Positions 1 through 11,536 are shown, counted from the first letter of the stretch. The stretch is DNA of 64,000 nt from Rehmannia glutinosa (GCA_016081115.2 CM071929.1:620001-684000), one strand, 5' to 3'. The notes: generated from the sequence alone by a model not told the origin. Made by a program: numbers and translations.

Positions 1-1076
1 ATGGTTTAAAACAAGCACCCGTGCATGGTATGATAGACTTAGCTCTTTTCTTTTGCAAAATGGTTTTACAAGAGGTAAAGTTGATAATACTCTCTTTGTG
101 TTTGAAAAAGAGCAAGATTGTTTACTTGTGCAAATTTATGTTGATGATATCATTTTTGGTGCTACTAATGAATCCTTGTGCAAGAAATTTTCTAAGTTGA
201 TGCAAGGTGAATTTGAGATGAGCATGATGGGGGAGCTTAATTTCTTCCTTGGACTTCAAATCAAGCAATGTCAAGAAGGTATTTATATTTCACAATCTAA
301 ATATACAAAAGAACTTTTGAAAAAGTTCGGCATTGAAAAAGAAAGAACCGTATCTACCCCTATGGCAACAAATGTCAAAATTGACAAAGATGAAAAAGAC
401 AAGTCCGTGGATGAATCAAAGTATCGAGGTATGATTGGTAGTTTACTTTATCTTACCGCAAGTAGACCGGACATTCTTCATGTCGTATGCCTATGTGCTC
501 GTTTTCAAAGTAATCCCAAAGAATCTCATATGAGTGCCGTTAAAAGAATTTTTCGATATTTGAAAGGCACTATTCAATATGTTTTATTTTATCCAAAGAA
601 TGAAATTTTTTTCTCTTAAAGGTTATAGTGATTCGGACTATGTGGGTAATATTGATGATCGTAAAAGTACCTCCGGATCATGTCAATTTTTGGGCGATTG
701 CCTAGTTTCTTGGTTTTCAAAGAAACAAAATTGTGTTTCACTTTCAATGGTCGGCGAATATATTTCCGTGGCCTTTTGTTGTACTCAACATCTTTGGATG
801 AAACAAACCTTAGCGGATTATAAATGTTCTTTGAAAATATTCCTATCTTTTGTGATAACATATCCGCTATAAATATTGCTCAAAATTCGGTTCATCATAA
901 CAAAGACTAAACATATTGAGATTCAACATCATTTTCTAAGGGATTGTGTTTCTAAACAAAAAATTGAGATATCTTTCGTACCATCTCAAGATCAATTGGC
1001 GGACATTTTTACAAAACCGCTATCTTCCGAGACTTTTACGTCAATACGAGCTCGGTTGAGGCATAATGCATATTGA
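1..1076 (+). pseudogene. Sirevirus-like Ty1/copia pol C-terminus (RT tail and RNase H)
   Basis: This is the end of a Ty1/copia polyprotein whose upstream part lies outside the window. The first bases encode the GLKQAP and WYD motifs of copia reverse transcriptase, with a one-base deletion between them. The catalytic YVDD is at 137-148, followed by the FFLGLQIKQ motif. The RT-to-RNase H connection (ASRPDI) is near 460-480 and RYLKGT near 555-575. The frame shifts near 600, after which RNase H continues with GYSDSDYVG and the KSTSG motif. The last segment encodes KHIEIQHHFLRD and ADIFTKPL, the usual copia C-terminus, and stops at 1074-1076. RNase H would degrade the RNA of RNA-DNA hybrids during reverse transcription. 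Several frame breaks mean it cannot make one protein as assembled. Family assignment is sure; the clade rests on the downstream tract and LTR. Confidence 0.9.
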
Positions 1077-2317
1077 ATGAGGTCTATGATTGCATTTTGC
1101 ATATTTCTAAAACTTAGGGGCGAAAAATCGGATTTTTGGTTCAAACTTTGGATTTTGGTAAAACAGTGAACGATTAAAGGTGGTGGGGTGATGGTCGAGG
1201 TCGACCGGACGGCCTAGCCCTCGACCGGTCTCCTCGGCTCCGATCGGTCGCCCTAAGCTATTTTTTTTTTAATAAAATCGTCTATGTTCTCGGACTTAGC
1301 CATTTTGGCTCTTTCAACTCGTTTTTCGTCTCCTTTGTCATTTGCACACAAAATTCACTTCAAATTTATTTTATTGCATCAATTATATATCTTGGACTTC
1401 ATTATGCTCGATTATCATCATTATTGCTCATCTCTACCGATTGAATGGTAAGAATTCTACTCCCTAAGCTCAATTGGGTTGAACCCTTAAGAATTTGCCT
1501 TACATGCCAATTTCTTAATGCATATTTTATATGGATGTGATTAGCTCATTAATTGTTAATGGTTGGATGTTGTATACATTGGTTTGGTGATAAATTTTTT
1601 GGCTTGATTACATTTACAAGGGCTATATACAACTTCTTCCATTCTTAACGCCCGCTAAGTGTTCAATGAATTGTCACAAAGAAAACTTCACAAATTACAT
1701 GATACTCTTATTTTTAAAAGTCTCTTACACTTATAGAGATCATGTTTCTTCACTCAAACGAGCTTTTGTAATTAAAATTATCAACTTCTCCCTTATTCAT
1801 TGCCCTCATGCTTAAAATTCCAAAAGCTCGATAAAACGGCTACTTAGCGCACTTTGATATACATGAATTATGTTTTTATCGTGCTAACATTCTTTTGATG
1901 ATTCCAAAGGGGAGAAACAGAAATTGGCTTGTTAGCTTATAGAAGCTAATAAAAGCTCATGAAAGAAACTATAAGCTATGGCTACCTAATGCCAAAAGTT
2001 TGTGAAGTATACTTAGTCCATTGGATTTATTATGGACTTATTTGCATGATCTATGATTGTTCTTGTGAGGGGAGCTTCTAAGCTCATGTTTTTCATGTTT
2101 AGATTGTAAAAGCTAAAGCTTCTAGCTTTTGCATTCATTCTTGATGTGCTTCTTGATAGGGGAGCTTTTGTAAAATGTCTTTGAAAATCTTAACTCCTTC
2201 TATTTGGTTATTATGCATAGTTTGATGTTACTCTAAACGGATAGTTTACTCCTTGACCAGGAAAATTGTTTTGTTTTCAAAAATGTCCTCTTAAAAATTG
2301 TTTTGGTTTGCCATCAT
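1077..2317 (+). other. Long 3' untranslated region of the first Sirevirus-like element
   Basis: No convincing reading frame is visible between the RNase H stop and the polypurine tract, a distance of about 1.24 kb. A GC-rich patch at 1191-1251 contains several copies of the half-palindrome GACCGG/CCGGTC, which recurs inside the LTR. Short purine-rich runs such as GGGGAGAAAC (about 1910-1920) and GGGGAGCTT (about 2070 and 2160) resemble degenerate polypurine tracts. Repeated purine tracts and palindromes next to the 3' LTR are described for Sireviruses. Confidence 0.6.
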
Positions 2318-2332
2318 CAAAAATGGGGAGTT
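2318..2332 (+). promoter_or_regulatory. Polypurine tract of the first element
   Basis: The purine run AAAAATGGGGAGTT directly precedes the LTR start TGTTAGATAAATG and follows CATCATC. This is the usual Sirevirus arrangement, in which the tract primes plus-strand DNA synthesis. Confidence 0.75.
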
Positions 2333-2597
2333 TGTTAGATAAATGTTTTTATCATGATTTTGATGATTTTGTTTAAATGAGTTTTTACACCAAAACAATG
2401 TTTCTAAATGTGGTCCAAATACTCCCAATCGACATAAAATGGTTTTACTAATTTTTGGAGTATTTCTTGAAGTTTATTTTCGACAAAAATTGGACAACAC
2501 TTTTGTCTCGTGTTGGACTAGTCGCCCTATAGGGCAACCCGTACTTGAGTTGAGTTTTGAAACAGAAAATGGGGACGGAAGAAAAATAGGGGAGGGC

Positions 2598-2764
2598 AGC
2601 CGATCGACCGGTCGACCAGAGGTCGCCGGTGTGGGTGACGATCGACCTCAAGGCGACCGGTGCCTGGGAGTTGCATTTTGAAGTGAGAACTCTGTTTTGT
2701 TTTTGACGAGTCTAACCGGTCCACACAGGGTCGACTGGTCGGACCACCCGTCGTCGGTCCCCCT
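2598..2764. repeat. Cluster of CCGGTC/GACCGG palindromes in the LTR U3
   Basis: This stretch contains the palindrome CGACCGGTCG and several partial copies (GCGACCGGTG, AACCGGTCCA, GACTGGTCGG), embedded in an otherwise AT-rich LTR upstream of the TATA box. Palindromic CCGG-type motifs repeated in the regulatory part of the LTR have been reported for Sireviruses. Regulatory function here is inferred from position only. Confidence 0.5.
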
Positions 2765-2976
2765 GTGTATTTTCGTGAAAATACTTTCAAAATCTTATCT
2801 CTGTGTGACGGTCGATATCGTTTCTTACAAAGAAACTATACGTTGAGTTTTGGACAACTTTTCCCTAATTTAAGGGGTTGATTTCTAATGACTATTTCTT
2901 GAGTTTAGTTACATTATTTTTTAAATCACTCTCCAAGAATGAGCCAATGTCCTGGAAATCATACCAAGATCTCTCC

Positions 2977-2985
2977 TATAAATAG
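2977..2985 (+). promoter_or_regulatory. TATA box of the first element's LTR promoter
   Basis: TATAAATAG is preceded by CTCTCC and followed by GGTTCCATTC about 30 bp before an A-rich leader, a good match to a plant LTR promoter. The U3/R border would fall around 3005-3015. Confidence 0.6.
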
Positions 2986-3584
2986 AGGTTCCATTCAAGC
3001 AACAAGATACAACACAACATACAAGCAAATATCATACAAGCAAACATATTGTCATATCTTGTTGTATTAGCCTAAATACTTTCACTTACACACTCTTGAG
3101 GTCTAGGCTTTTGATTCTTTATTACACTTGCACTCTATATTTGTATTATCATTATCGAGTTGTAATCTTGATTTTTGTCCATCATCCAAAACAAGATATC
3201 CTTGTTGTTATTCTTGTGGTAAGAGCACACTTGGGTGATCTTAGGTGTTGAAAGAGTGTGGTACTCTTCATAGTGTTGAAGGAAGATTGTGGTAATCTCC
3301 TTGAAGGTGTTGTAAGAGGATTGTGGTAATCCTCAAAGGTGGTGTTGTATTAATTGTGGTAATTAATAAAACTTCTTTTTCTTTTTCGAAACCCATCCCG
3401 GATGCATCGAGGTGGTAGAGCACGTAGTCCCTAGGTGGGGTGAAGCTCTTTAAATCAACGCGTGTTGTTTATTTTCCGCATTTATAGTTTCTATCTTTGC
3501 TTGTTCATTCGAAAAAAGGGGCGAAATTTGAAAACCGGGATAATCTATTCACCCTCTCTAGATTATCGTAGCCACTTGGACTAA

Positions 3585-3605
3585 TAATTGGGCCACATTC
3601 CAACA
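3585..3605 (-). repeat. 3' LTR stub of the reverse copia element
   Basis: On the minus strand this begins TGTTGGAATGTGGCCCAAT, matching the start of the 5' LTR at 12026 (TGTTGGAATGTGGCTCAAT). It then ends abruptly in the end of the first element's LTR. About 95% of this LTR is missing. Confidence 0.7.
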
Positions 3606-3621
3606 TTCTCCACCTTGGCAC
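3606..3621 (-). promoter_or_regulatory. Polypurine tract of the reverse copia element
   Basis: On the minus strand the sequence TGCCAAGGTGGAGAA abuts the LTR start TGTTGG. The AAGGTGGAG tract is the common form in non-Sirevirus plant copia elements. Confidence 0.75.
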
Positions 3622-3949
3622 AATTCCGGTTACTACAACTCGGGACATACACACATAATCATCATCGCTTTTTTTTTTTTCTCGTACTATACACGCATAC
3701 AACAAGAATCGCATCATAGTAAGCACAAAGCAAGCCATAACACGTGGGGGAATGACTTAGCAAGCACACAACAAGCCAAAGCAAAAACGGACAGGTAAAA
3801 TTACCATATTGCACACACATCACAATAACTTTGGAAATAACAAGCACACAGCAAGTCATTTCCAAAACCAGCAAGCATAGGAATTGTTCAATCACCTGTA
3901 TCAAAATTCAAAATTTTTAAACATGTTAGAAATTTACTCACAGGCAGAC

Positions 3950-5400
3950 ATTTAGTTCCCATATCCAGGATTAAATTCGGAAGGTATTTTTTCAAGATTA
4001 ACTAAGCCTTTAGCAACAATATCACGAATATAATGGAACCTCACATCAATATGCTTAGTTCTATCATGAAAATAGGATTCTTACACAATTGAATACCGGA
4101 TTGGTGTCGAGAAAACACAACAACATTACCATCAAGAAAACCAATTTTAGAAATCAAGCCTTTAAGCCAAATTGCTTCTTTAAATGCTTGATTCAACTAT
4201 ATACTCAGATTGATCGTAGATAGTGCAACAACATGTTGTAATGTGATTCCCAACTAACACATGAACCACACAAAGTGAACACATACGATGTTTTGATTTC
4301 TGTTATCTCTATCATTTGCATAATTAGAATCCACATAACCTTTCAAATTAACCCCATCTTCGCACTTAGCAAATTTGATCGTAATTCAAAGAATGTTTCA
4401 AATATCGCAAAAGCCATTTAATAACATTCCAATGTATAATTCCAGGATTAGACATGTATCTAGTCAAGCAACCACGAGAATAAGCAATATCCGGTCTAGT
4501 GCTAACCATAAGGTACATCACAGAATCTATAGCATTGGAATATGGCACATTCTTCATAGAATTAACATCATGGTTAGTTTTAGGACATTGTTCTTTACTC
4601 AATGAGAAAATGACCACCAAAGGAACATTCACGGAGTTTAGAATCACCATAGAAAATTTACTCAAAATCTTTTCAACAAAAGAAATCGATTTAGAAAACT
4701 CGGAGAGTTTTTTCTATCTCTATTAATGTTCATTCCTAAAATCCTTTTAGCATCTCCCAAGTATTTCATGTCAAACTTGGCACTAAGACAATTTTTAACA
4801 TGCTCAACAGTTTTAACACAAGGACTAATTAACATCATGTCATCAACATAAATCAACAAGAAAATAGGAACTTTAGAATCTTCTTTAAAATACAAACAAT
4901 GATCATAAGAACTTCGTTTAAATTTCAAAGACAACATGCAATCATCAATTTTCTTATTCCAACATCTAGGAGAGATGCTTCAAGCCATACAATGATTTTT
5001 AAGTAAACAAACAAAATCGGGATTCTTTTTATCAACAAAACCAATAGGTGCTGGATATAGATTTTTTCATCCAAATCACCATGCAAAAATGCGTTTTGAC
5101 ATCCATTTGTTTTAATTCTCAATTAAACTAAGCACACAAAGCAAGCATAATTCGGACGGGAGCAAAGATTTATGTATAATCTATCCCCTCTTTTTGAGTA
5201 AATCCCTTAGCAACTAACCTAGCTTTAAATCTAACATATTCACATTAATTCTTCACCTTAAAATGACCATTTCTGAGTCCACAATAGAACAATTTGCAAG
5301 TTTCGGCACAAGAATCCAAGTATTGTTAACATGCAAAAATTTCATTTCGTCATTCATATCATTTAACCACTCGCAGAATTTTTAGATTTTAAAGCTTCTT
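3950..5400 (-). pseudogene. Ty1/copia reverse transcriptase and RNase H, decayed
   Basis: RT is recognised by FLLIYVDDMMLIS, with YVDD at 4839-4850, followed by KFDMKYLGDAKRILGM at about 4735-4790. STRPDIAYS and RYMSNP near 4430-4500 mark the connection to RNase H. Traces of VFTLCGSCVSWES and HVVALST appear at about 4205-4290 in other frames. An upstream RT piece near 4925-5122 carries NAFLHGDLDEKIY, the equivalent of copia NAFLNG. The frame changes at least four times. The role would be reverse transcription in the virus-like particle. Many stops, deletions and missing blocks make activity impossible as assembled. Confidence 0.85.
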
Positions 5401-5734
5401 CATAAGATTTAGGCTCGGAATTATCAATAGAGTCAAACACTCGAAAACAAATGAAGTCATATGAAAATCATCAAACCTAGCAGTCGCCTAATGTTTCGTC
5501 TTGCCCTATCTCTAACAAGTTGATAATCATGCATATTTTCATTTTTTGGTTCATATTCTTCAATGATTTCATCATGCACATCAACATCATCATGATTTTC
5601 AGGCAAAATAGGTTCAAAATCATGCAAATCGAGGTTGATTTCGGGAATAACGAGTTGATTTTAGGCATATTTTCATGATTTTCATGCGTAACACTATCGG
5701 AAAAATATCCACACTAGGAACATGCTCCACATTA

Positions 5735-6800
5735 TTAGGTGTACCATTTTTGAGAATCGACATAGGAAAAGATAAGCAAGGCATTTGATTCATTAAAAGT
5801 CACATCCCTACTAATTAAAATTTTAAAACCAGGTTGAGATTTTAACCACAACCTATAACCTTTAACACCTTCAGGGTAACCAAGAAAAACACATTTTATA
5901 GCCCTAGGTTCAAGTTTATCTAGTTTTTGATGAGCAAATGCTGAACAACCAAATATTTTCAAGTTAGAAAAATTAATTTCCTTACCCGTAAACACAGATT
6001 CAGGTATTTTACCACTTAAAGGCACGAAGGAGATCGATTAATCACATAAGCGAGATAAGCGGTAGATTAAGACATGACTTCACCCTAAAACGTTTTTGAA
6101 AGTCCGAACAAGCAAGCATACTTCTCACCCTTTTAAGTAAAGTTCTATTCATTCTTTCCGCTACACCGTTTTTTTGCGATGTATTCGGGACTATTTTATG
6201 CCGTTTTATACCGTTGATTCAAGACACAAATTATCAAACAAACTAATTACAAATTCAAGTCCATTATCAGTTCTTAGAATCTTAATTTTCTTTCTGTTTG
6301 ATTTTCAATTAAAGTTTTCACTTTGTTTAAACACATCAAACACATCGATTTGTTTTTCAAGAAAAACACCCAAACTTTTCTTGAAAAATCATCAATCAAT
6401 GAGAAAGAAAATACCTAGAACCACCATGAGTAGTAAAACTCGCAGGACCCCACACATCGGCATGCAAATACTCAAGATTTTCAAAACATACTTGATTTAT
6501 TCGGAGAAGAGAAAATAGGAAATTTAACTTTAGAATGTTTGCAAGAACACAAGAATCACAAAATGGCATACAAGACAATTTATCTTTTCCAAAATAGCCA
6601 TTTTTTCGCAACATTTCAAGACCTTTAGCACTCATATGACCTAAATGTTTATGATATAAATCGGTTTTGTCATTTTTAGAGCCACACACATAATTCACAG
6701 AATTTTGCGGGGCTAGATTCAAGTTGTGAGTGCAAACATACTGATTTCTTCTTTTAATGACTTTGAAAATTACCAAGTTACCCTTTAAAAATTTCATTAA
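5735..6800 (-). pseudogene. Ty1/copia integrase (zinc-binding region and core), decayed
   Basis: The N-terminal part (6396-6797) contains LYHKHLGHMSAKGLEML and a C-x2-C pair (FCDSC), the H-H-C-C zinc-binding module upstream of copia integrase. It runs into LHADVWGPA, which carries the first catalytic aspartate. The C-terminal part (5735-6025) contains NLKIFGCSAFAH, VFLGYPEGVKGYRLW and ISRDVTFNE, the conserved tail after the catalytic core. The middle, with the second Asp and the Glu, lies in broken frames around 6030-6390. Integrase would join the cDNA to host chromosomal DNA. The stretch 5400-5735 upstream of RT is a low-complexity M/K/N-rich linker. Confidence 0.85.
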
Positions 6801-7029
6801 ACCTTTTCCCCATTTCCTTCTAAACCATCATCCTCAAGAGCAGAGCACAAAATCAGATTGCTACACAAATCAGGCACATGCCTCACATTTTTCAAAGTCA
6901 AAACATAACTTGAGAATCAAATTTTAAACAAAACATCACCAATTCCAACAATATTACACTATTTTTGATTAGCCAATGACACGAGAACCATGCAATACTT
7001 CTTTATAATTAGAAAACAACCTTTTAAAT

Positions 7030-9416
7030 TGTAACACCCTTACCCCTGTAACATATACACTTAAAACACAAATACCAACTTAAATGCATTCCAACTACTT
7101 TACTTATCGAGTGCGCATATTTATTATTATTGCAAACATATTGTACAAACACAAACATTGTTCCCAATCGAAAAGGTTTTCAACACACATACATAATTTA
7201 TCTTACAAACAATTATAGACCACATTCTTATAAATAAGATCCTAAGATGATATGCAAATGATGAGCGAGGAAGAAGGATCGAAAATCAGCCGACCTTGGA
7301 TCCATGCTTCAACTTGTACAAAATCTTCACATATCACTTTCATCTACATAATCTAAAAATAGTCAACAATGCAATTGGTGAGTTGAAAGCTCAATAAGTA
7401 TAATCAAGTAACAAGTTATTTAACATCACACAAGCACATCATCAACACAACTTACACATTGTATTATATCATTAATAAGTACACAAATGCATATGCTTAG
7501 TCATATTCTTTTTTGTTATGGACCATCCATATCCAATAATAAATCGTGATCACGAATATGGCCATGGCACTCTATAATACATAACACATATATTTGAGTT
7601 CCAAGAACTCGAGGTGGCCGACGCTACTCGTATTGAGAAAATTCGAAAATCTATAACACATGATTCAAGGATATTGATGGCCATAACATAATCCTTTTAT
7701 CTATGATGAATGCATATTTCATATCACATAATTCATATCCATATCAAGTATCATCAATACATTTCATATATTTCGATTCCATATCAATATCATCAATACA
7801 TTTCACATTTTCACATTCATATCAACATCATTATAATATCACCAAAATAACCATATAATTCACATTAAGAATACAATGGATTCATATTCACAAAAATTGA
7901 CACATATGGAATTCATTCAAAAACATCAATCATACAATCACATAAGAGTCAAATAACAAATTACAAGATTATACTCACAAGGTGAAGTCCTTATCCCGAT
8001 TCGTCTAATCAACCTTATTCGCTTCTTTATCGAGATTTTGACCTATGAATATATCAAAAATGCACAACCAAATTTAAGATCATATATTAAGTAATAATGA
8101 AGTCATGTATGTATGCCATGTATTCATTTTAACTAATCAAAATTAACAAAACTTAGAAAATATTCAACTAAAACGTCCGAAAATTGCACTGGCATCCTTC
8201 AAGATTTGCAACATAACGTTCTGTAGAAAACTGATATTAAGATGATTCAAGTTGGAATGAAAAGCTAATTCAATGTTCTACAACTTTCATGTTTTACAAA
8301 ACTCCAAATTCGGAAAGCAAATCGGTCGAAATGGAGCAATACTGAAGATAACTCTGGCTTCGCCGACAGAAACAGGGGGATCATGCTGTCACCTTATAGT
8401 TCATGTAGATTTTCACACCTCTTAATGTATTCAATCACTCCCAAATTTTTACCACAATGAACTAACATATATAAAAATATAACCATGCTTTCAAACAATT
8501 AAAATTAATGATTTTAGACCTTTAAATGCAACCTCTCTACAACACAATAAATCAGATTTTTATACCATGGCAACTTTGTGCTTATCTTGCTCTTTCTTGT
8601 TTTACAAACCCTTAATCTGATTTTTAACTTCTTAAAACTCAAAAATATAAACTAAACTCATGTATAAACACTCTTATGAACATATATTTAAGATCTAACC
8701 ATAATATTACATGTATTGAAAGATTAAAGGAGCAAAAATTCATAACTATGACTATATGTACTATCAAATGTTTATATTACAAAAATTAACAAAAACTAAA
8801 TATACTTACCAATTAGTTGAGGACATATATTTCTTAACCAAAGAGATGTATGGAAGATTGTTTTTCTAAACAAAAATCAAGAGACAAGTTGGAAGAATCT
8901 TGGATTTTTTTGATGAGAAATGAGCTTACGTAAATTCTTCTTCCTTTCTTCTTCTTTCTTTAATTTGCTTTGTTTTTCCCTCCTTTATTTTGAAACATCC
9001 AACCCCCAATAATGATAACATGGCTGCCATTTAGTCTTACTAAGAGAGCAATAATGCAAATTTTCCAAAAATTGCACTTTAGCCCCTAAAGTGTGTTTAA
9101 AGTGCATGTTGACCCCTTAACTTGTGATTAACAATTAATTACATATACATATATTTAAAAATGTATACTCAACATATATATGTACTTTATACACTCAAAT
9201 AAATCAATTGATGTAATAAAATATAGCTTAAAATATTTATTACCCGATTTCTTTAAATAGTGCACAAGTAGTAACCTAGCATAATTAAGCTAAAAATTGA
9301 CATATCAAGATCATTCATGTATTCTAATGTCAATATGAAATATTAAGATGCATGTAATTATGTTTATGAATGATATAAATCATGTAAATAAATATGAAAA
9401 GTTTCGGGTTATGACA
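7030..9416. mobile_element. Solo LTR (2387 bp) inserted in the copia protease region
   Basis: The insert starts TGTAACACCCTTACC and ends TTTCGGGTTATGACA, the TG...CA ends of an LTR; TGTAACACCC starts are common in gypsy chromoviruses. It is flanked by a perfect 5-bp duplication TAAAT (7025-7029 and 9417-9421). Removing the insert and one duplication rejoins the copia codons for HMTPF and KRLFSN. No gag, pol, primer-binding site or polypurine tract lies inside and no long frame is present, so it is a single LTR left by recombination between two LTRs. The orientation of the parent element is uncertain. The interior is AT-rich and non-coding. Confidence 0.85.
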
Positions 9417-9640
9417 TAAATGGTGTCATATGAAAAGTGCAACGAGAATCAACAAGCCATTGGTTTCACACACGAATTCGAATGCCTGAGAATTCATATC
9501 AAGACAATTTCATAAACCATAAAGACATCGGGCGCACATTTTCACTCGTAGAAGCCATATTAACTGCTCATTTTGTTTAAAATTCGCACTGAGACACATC
9601 CTTCTTATTCTTTTTCCTATATTGTTATTGTGGTGGATCC
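9417..9640 (-). pseudogene. Copia protease fragment, active-site glycine changed
   Basis: On the minus strand the frame WLVDSRCTFHMTPF is readable at about 9417-9460 and continues across the solo LTR as KRLFSNYKEVLHGSR at about 6980-7029. This is the aspartic protease of copia, whose usual active site is D-S/T-G; here the third position reads Arg. The protease would cleave Gag-Pol. Farther upstream (9470-9640) the frame is unreadable. Both the Arg and the LTR insertion inactivate it. Confidence 0.7.
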
Positions 9641-10325
9641 TTAGGAGGACATAGCCTTAAGAAAAAAGCAACATTTCACATTTTGAAAGAATTCGCTAGT
9701 ATGTTTGCAATCGAATCCGCGTTAGTTGGTGTGAATTCTACTATGGTAGATGATCTACAATCATTAGCTCGGTTCACAGCAAGTAGTGAGGGGATTGAGT
9801 TTCACTCTTGAGAGATAACGAGATAGTGTTGAGAGCTATCTCAGCGATGATCGTAAGGTAAGGCCTCCCAATAAGAGTTGATCGTAAGTCCGCCCCCTTC
9901 AACCCACCCGATCGCCCATCGTCATAATACTTGGGCAATATGGTAGAAAACGTACTTGGACCCATAATCAGGTCCGATGGAGATTCTTACTAAGGGTACT
10001 TCCAATCTTCAATCGATCCATGACCTTATCGTCACGATCGGGAGAAAATGGAACAAAGACCTCGGTGACCATAATACCAAAGCGAGACTTCCACGGTTTC
10101 TTGAGATGATTTGGCCTTCCAAACCAAAGAAGGCGGTAAGCTCATAATGGAAAGACGTAAAGGAACTTCTCGCTTTCATCGACTCACTTTCCACCCCTGG
10201 AACCTTTCATCCACCGCTTAACGGTGCCATGAGAAGGTTTATACATCCAGGTAGGTTCTCAAACAATCCCCACATGAAGAGGCTGCTAGAAATATCGGAA
10301 CATAACGTCGAAGAAGTTAGGAAAT
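9641..10325 (+). other. Unidentified gene-like fragment lying within the reverse copia element
   Basis: This segment opens on the plus strand, opposite to the surrounding copia genes. From about 9640 a 58-codon frame reads through FHILKEFASMFAIESALVG and SLARFTASSEGIEF. After a one-base shift it continues LRDNEIVLRAISAMI up to GTAAGGTAAGG at about 9854. After roughly 110 bp ending in ATAATCAG a second frame reads MEILTKGTSNLQS, LIVTIGRKWNKDL and FLEMIWPSKPKKA. Past one stop it gives PLNGAMRRFIHPGRFS and LLEISEHNVEEVR. The higher GC content and the GT...AG-bounded gap suggest two exons and an intron of a captured host gene. The phases do not join perfectly and I do not recognise the family. 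Confidence 0.35.
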
Positions 10326-11100
10326 GTGACCCATTCTCGATTTTCTATTTTATTAGGGCATTCCCTAACATAATGACCACTTTGACCACATTCATAGCAC
10401 TTCCGATTTTTAGGCTAGACTTACTCTTTCCCTTTTTCTTAGCAAATTTGGTTGTTATTATTAAGGGTTTATTAAACCTGTTTTGAGAACGTCCCCCACA
10501 TGCATAACCTCACAGAATTTTGTTTAAAACTTCTATCGACTTTTAAATCCAATTCTTTGCTTTTAAGGCCATTCAACAAATGTGTCAAGTGTGATTGTGT
10601 CCCTACCATACTTAATAGCAGATTTAACATCACCATAAAACTCGGGAATAGCATTCAAAAGCACAATCGGAGTATAATCATCAATATTCTTATCACCCGT
10701 CAACTTAATATCTTGAATTAATTTGGTAAACACATCCAAATTTTCATCAATCTCTTTGTTTAAGTCAAGTTTAAATCTAGAAAAAATTTCAAGCAAAAAC
10801 AACTTACTAGGCAAAGAAGTTTCCGTATACAATTCTTCTAATTTTTCCCACAAAGATTTTGCGAAGCAAGTTTATCGACTTTTCTAAGCACAGAGTCGGA
10901 AAGGATCAAATAATAGAAGAATAAGCATACTCATCAATTTCAAGTTTCTTTTAATGTATCTTTTTCAAAGATAAACACCACTAACTAACAACCTTATAAA
11001 CTTTTTGATGGATTAAAATCCCTTTCATTTTTGTTGCCAAATTGAAAAATCAGTTTTTCAATTAAACGGTTCAAGATTATAACTAGGCACAACTATTTTC
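10326..11100 (-). pseudogene. Ty1/copia gag with CCHC zinc knuckle
   Basis: Minus-strand reading gives the N-terminal FSIWQQK motif near 11010-11050. It then gives WEKLEELYTETSLPSK and LDLNKEIDENLDVFTKLI at 10720-10853, followed by LLNAIPEFYGDVK, which is the UBN2-type Gag domain. The nucleocapsid zinc knuckle is C-YE-C-GQSG-H-YVRE-C (C-x2-C-x4-H-x4-C) at 10358-10399. Gag forms the virus-like particle and packages the RNA. At least two frameshifts separate these blocks. The knuckle is followed within about 40 bp by the foreign-looking segment instead of the usual linker to protease. Confidence 0.85.
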
Positions 11101-11536
11101 ACAAATAAACACAATGACTTTCAAAAACACAAGGCGCACAAAGCAAGTTATAATCACTGAGAACAAGCAACAACACACGAGAAAAATTGAGAATACGGTG
11201 AAAGCGCAAATAAAGGCCACATATAGGAAACCCCTCGCACCATAAGATTCCACTACACTCGCGGTGTAGGGTCAAACGACTTTTTCGCTCGAGTTCTTTT
11301 AATACTAAATAATAAACTAAAAAGACGATCAACCACGTAAGAGCAAGTAAGACAGGATATGGGATCACACGAATCCCAACAACAAAGACTAAGTAAATAA
11401 ACCGCGGCAAGCGGTATTTACACAACGAAAGCGATAAACCGCGGCAAGTGGCTACACTACTAAAAGCGATAAAAGGGGAGTCAAACCTCTTTACGGAGCG
11501 AAACCCTAGGGTAAGGGTTTCAGACGCCACGGGGAT
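11101..11536 (-). other. 5' leader of the reverse copia element
   Basis: This is the untranslated stretch between the primer-binding site and gag. It can be read through without stops in one minus-strand frame (11099-11566), but the product has no recognisable domain and the frame runs into the LTR, so I regard it as chance. Confidence 0.5.

Larger units (their letters stand above)
2333..3584 (+). repeat. 3' LTR of the first Sirevirus-like element, last bases missing
   Basis: The LTR begins with TGTTAG immediately after the polypurine tract. It carries a TATA box at 2977-2985 followed by leader-like sequence. Its end, CACCCTCTCTAGATTATCG then CACTTGGACTAA, resembles the usual end of such LTRs. 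By symmetry with TGTTAG it should finish in CTAACA, but only CTAA is left before a different sequence starts. A short degenerate repeat of TTGTGGTAAT lies at about 3290-3365. The partner 5' LTR is outside the window, so LTR divergence cannot be judged. Confidence 0.75.

Noticed and set aside
1..1076. Reverse transcriptase as part of an integrated plant pararetrovirus
   Set aside because: The RT/RNase H blocks are copia type, followed by a polypurine tract and an LTR. No movement or coat protein motifs are present.
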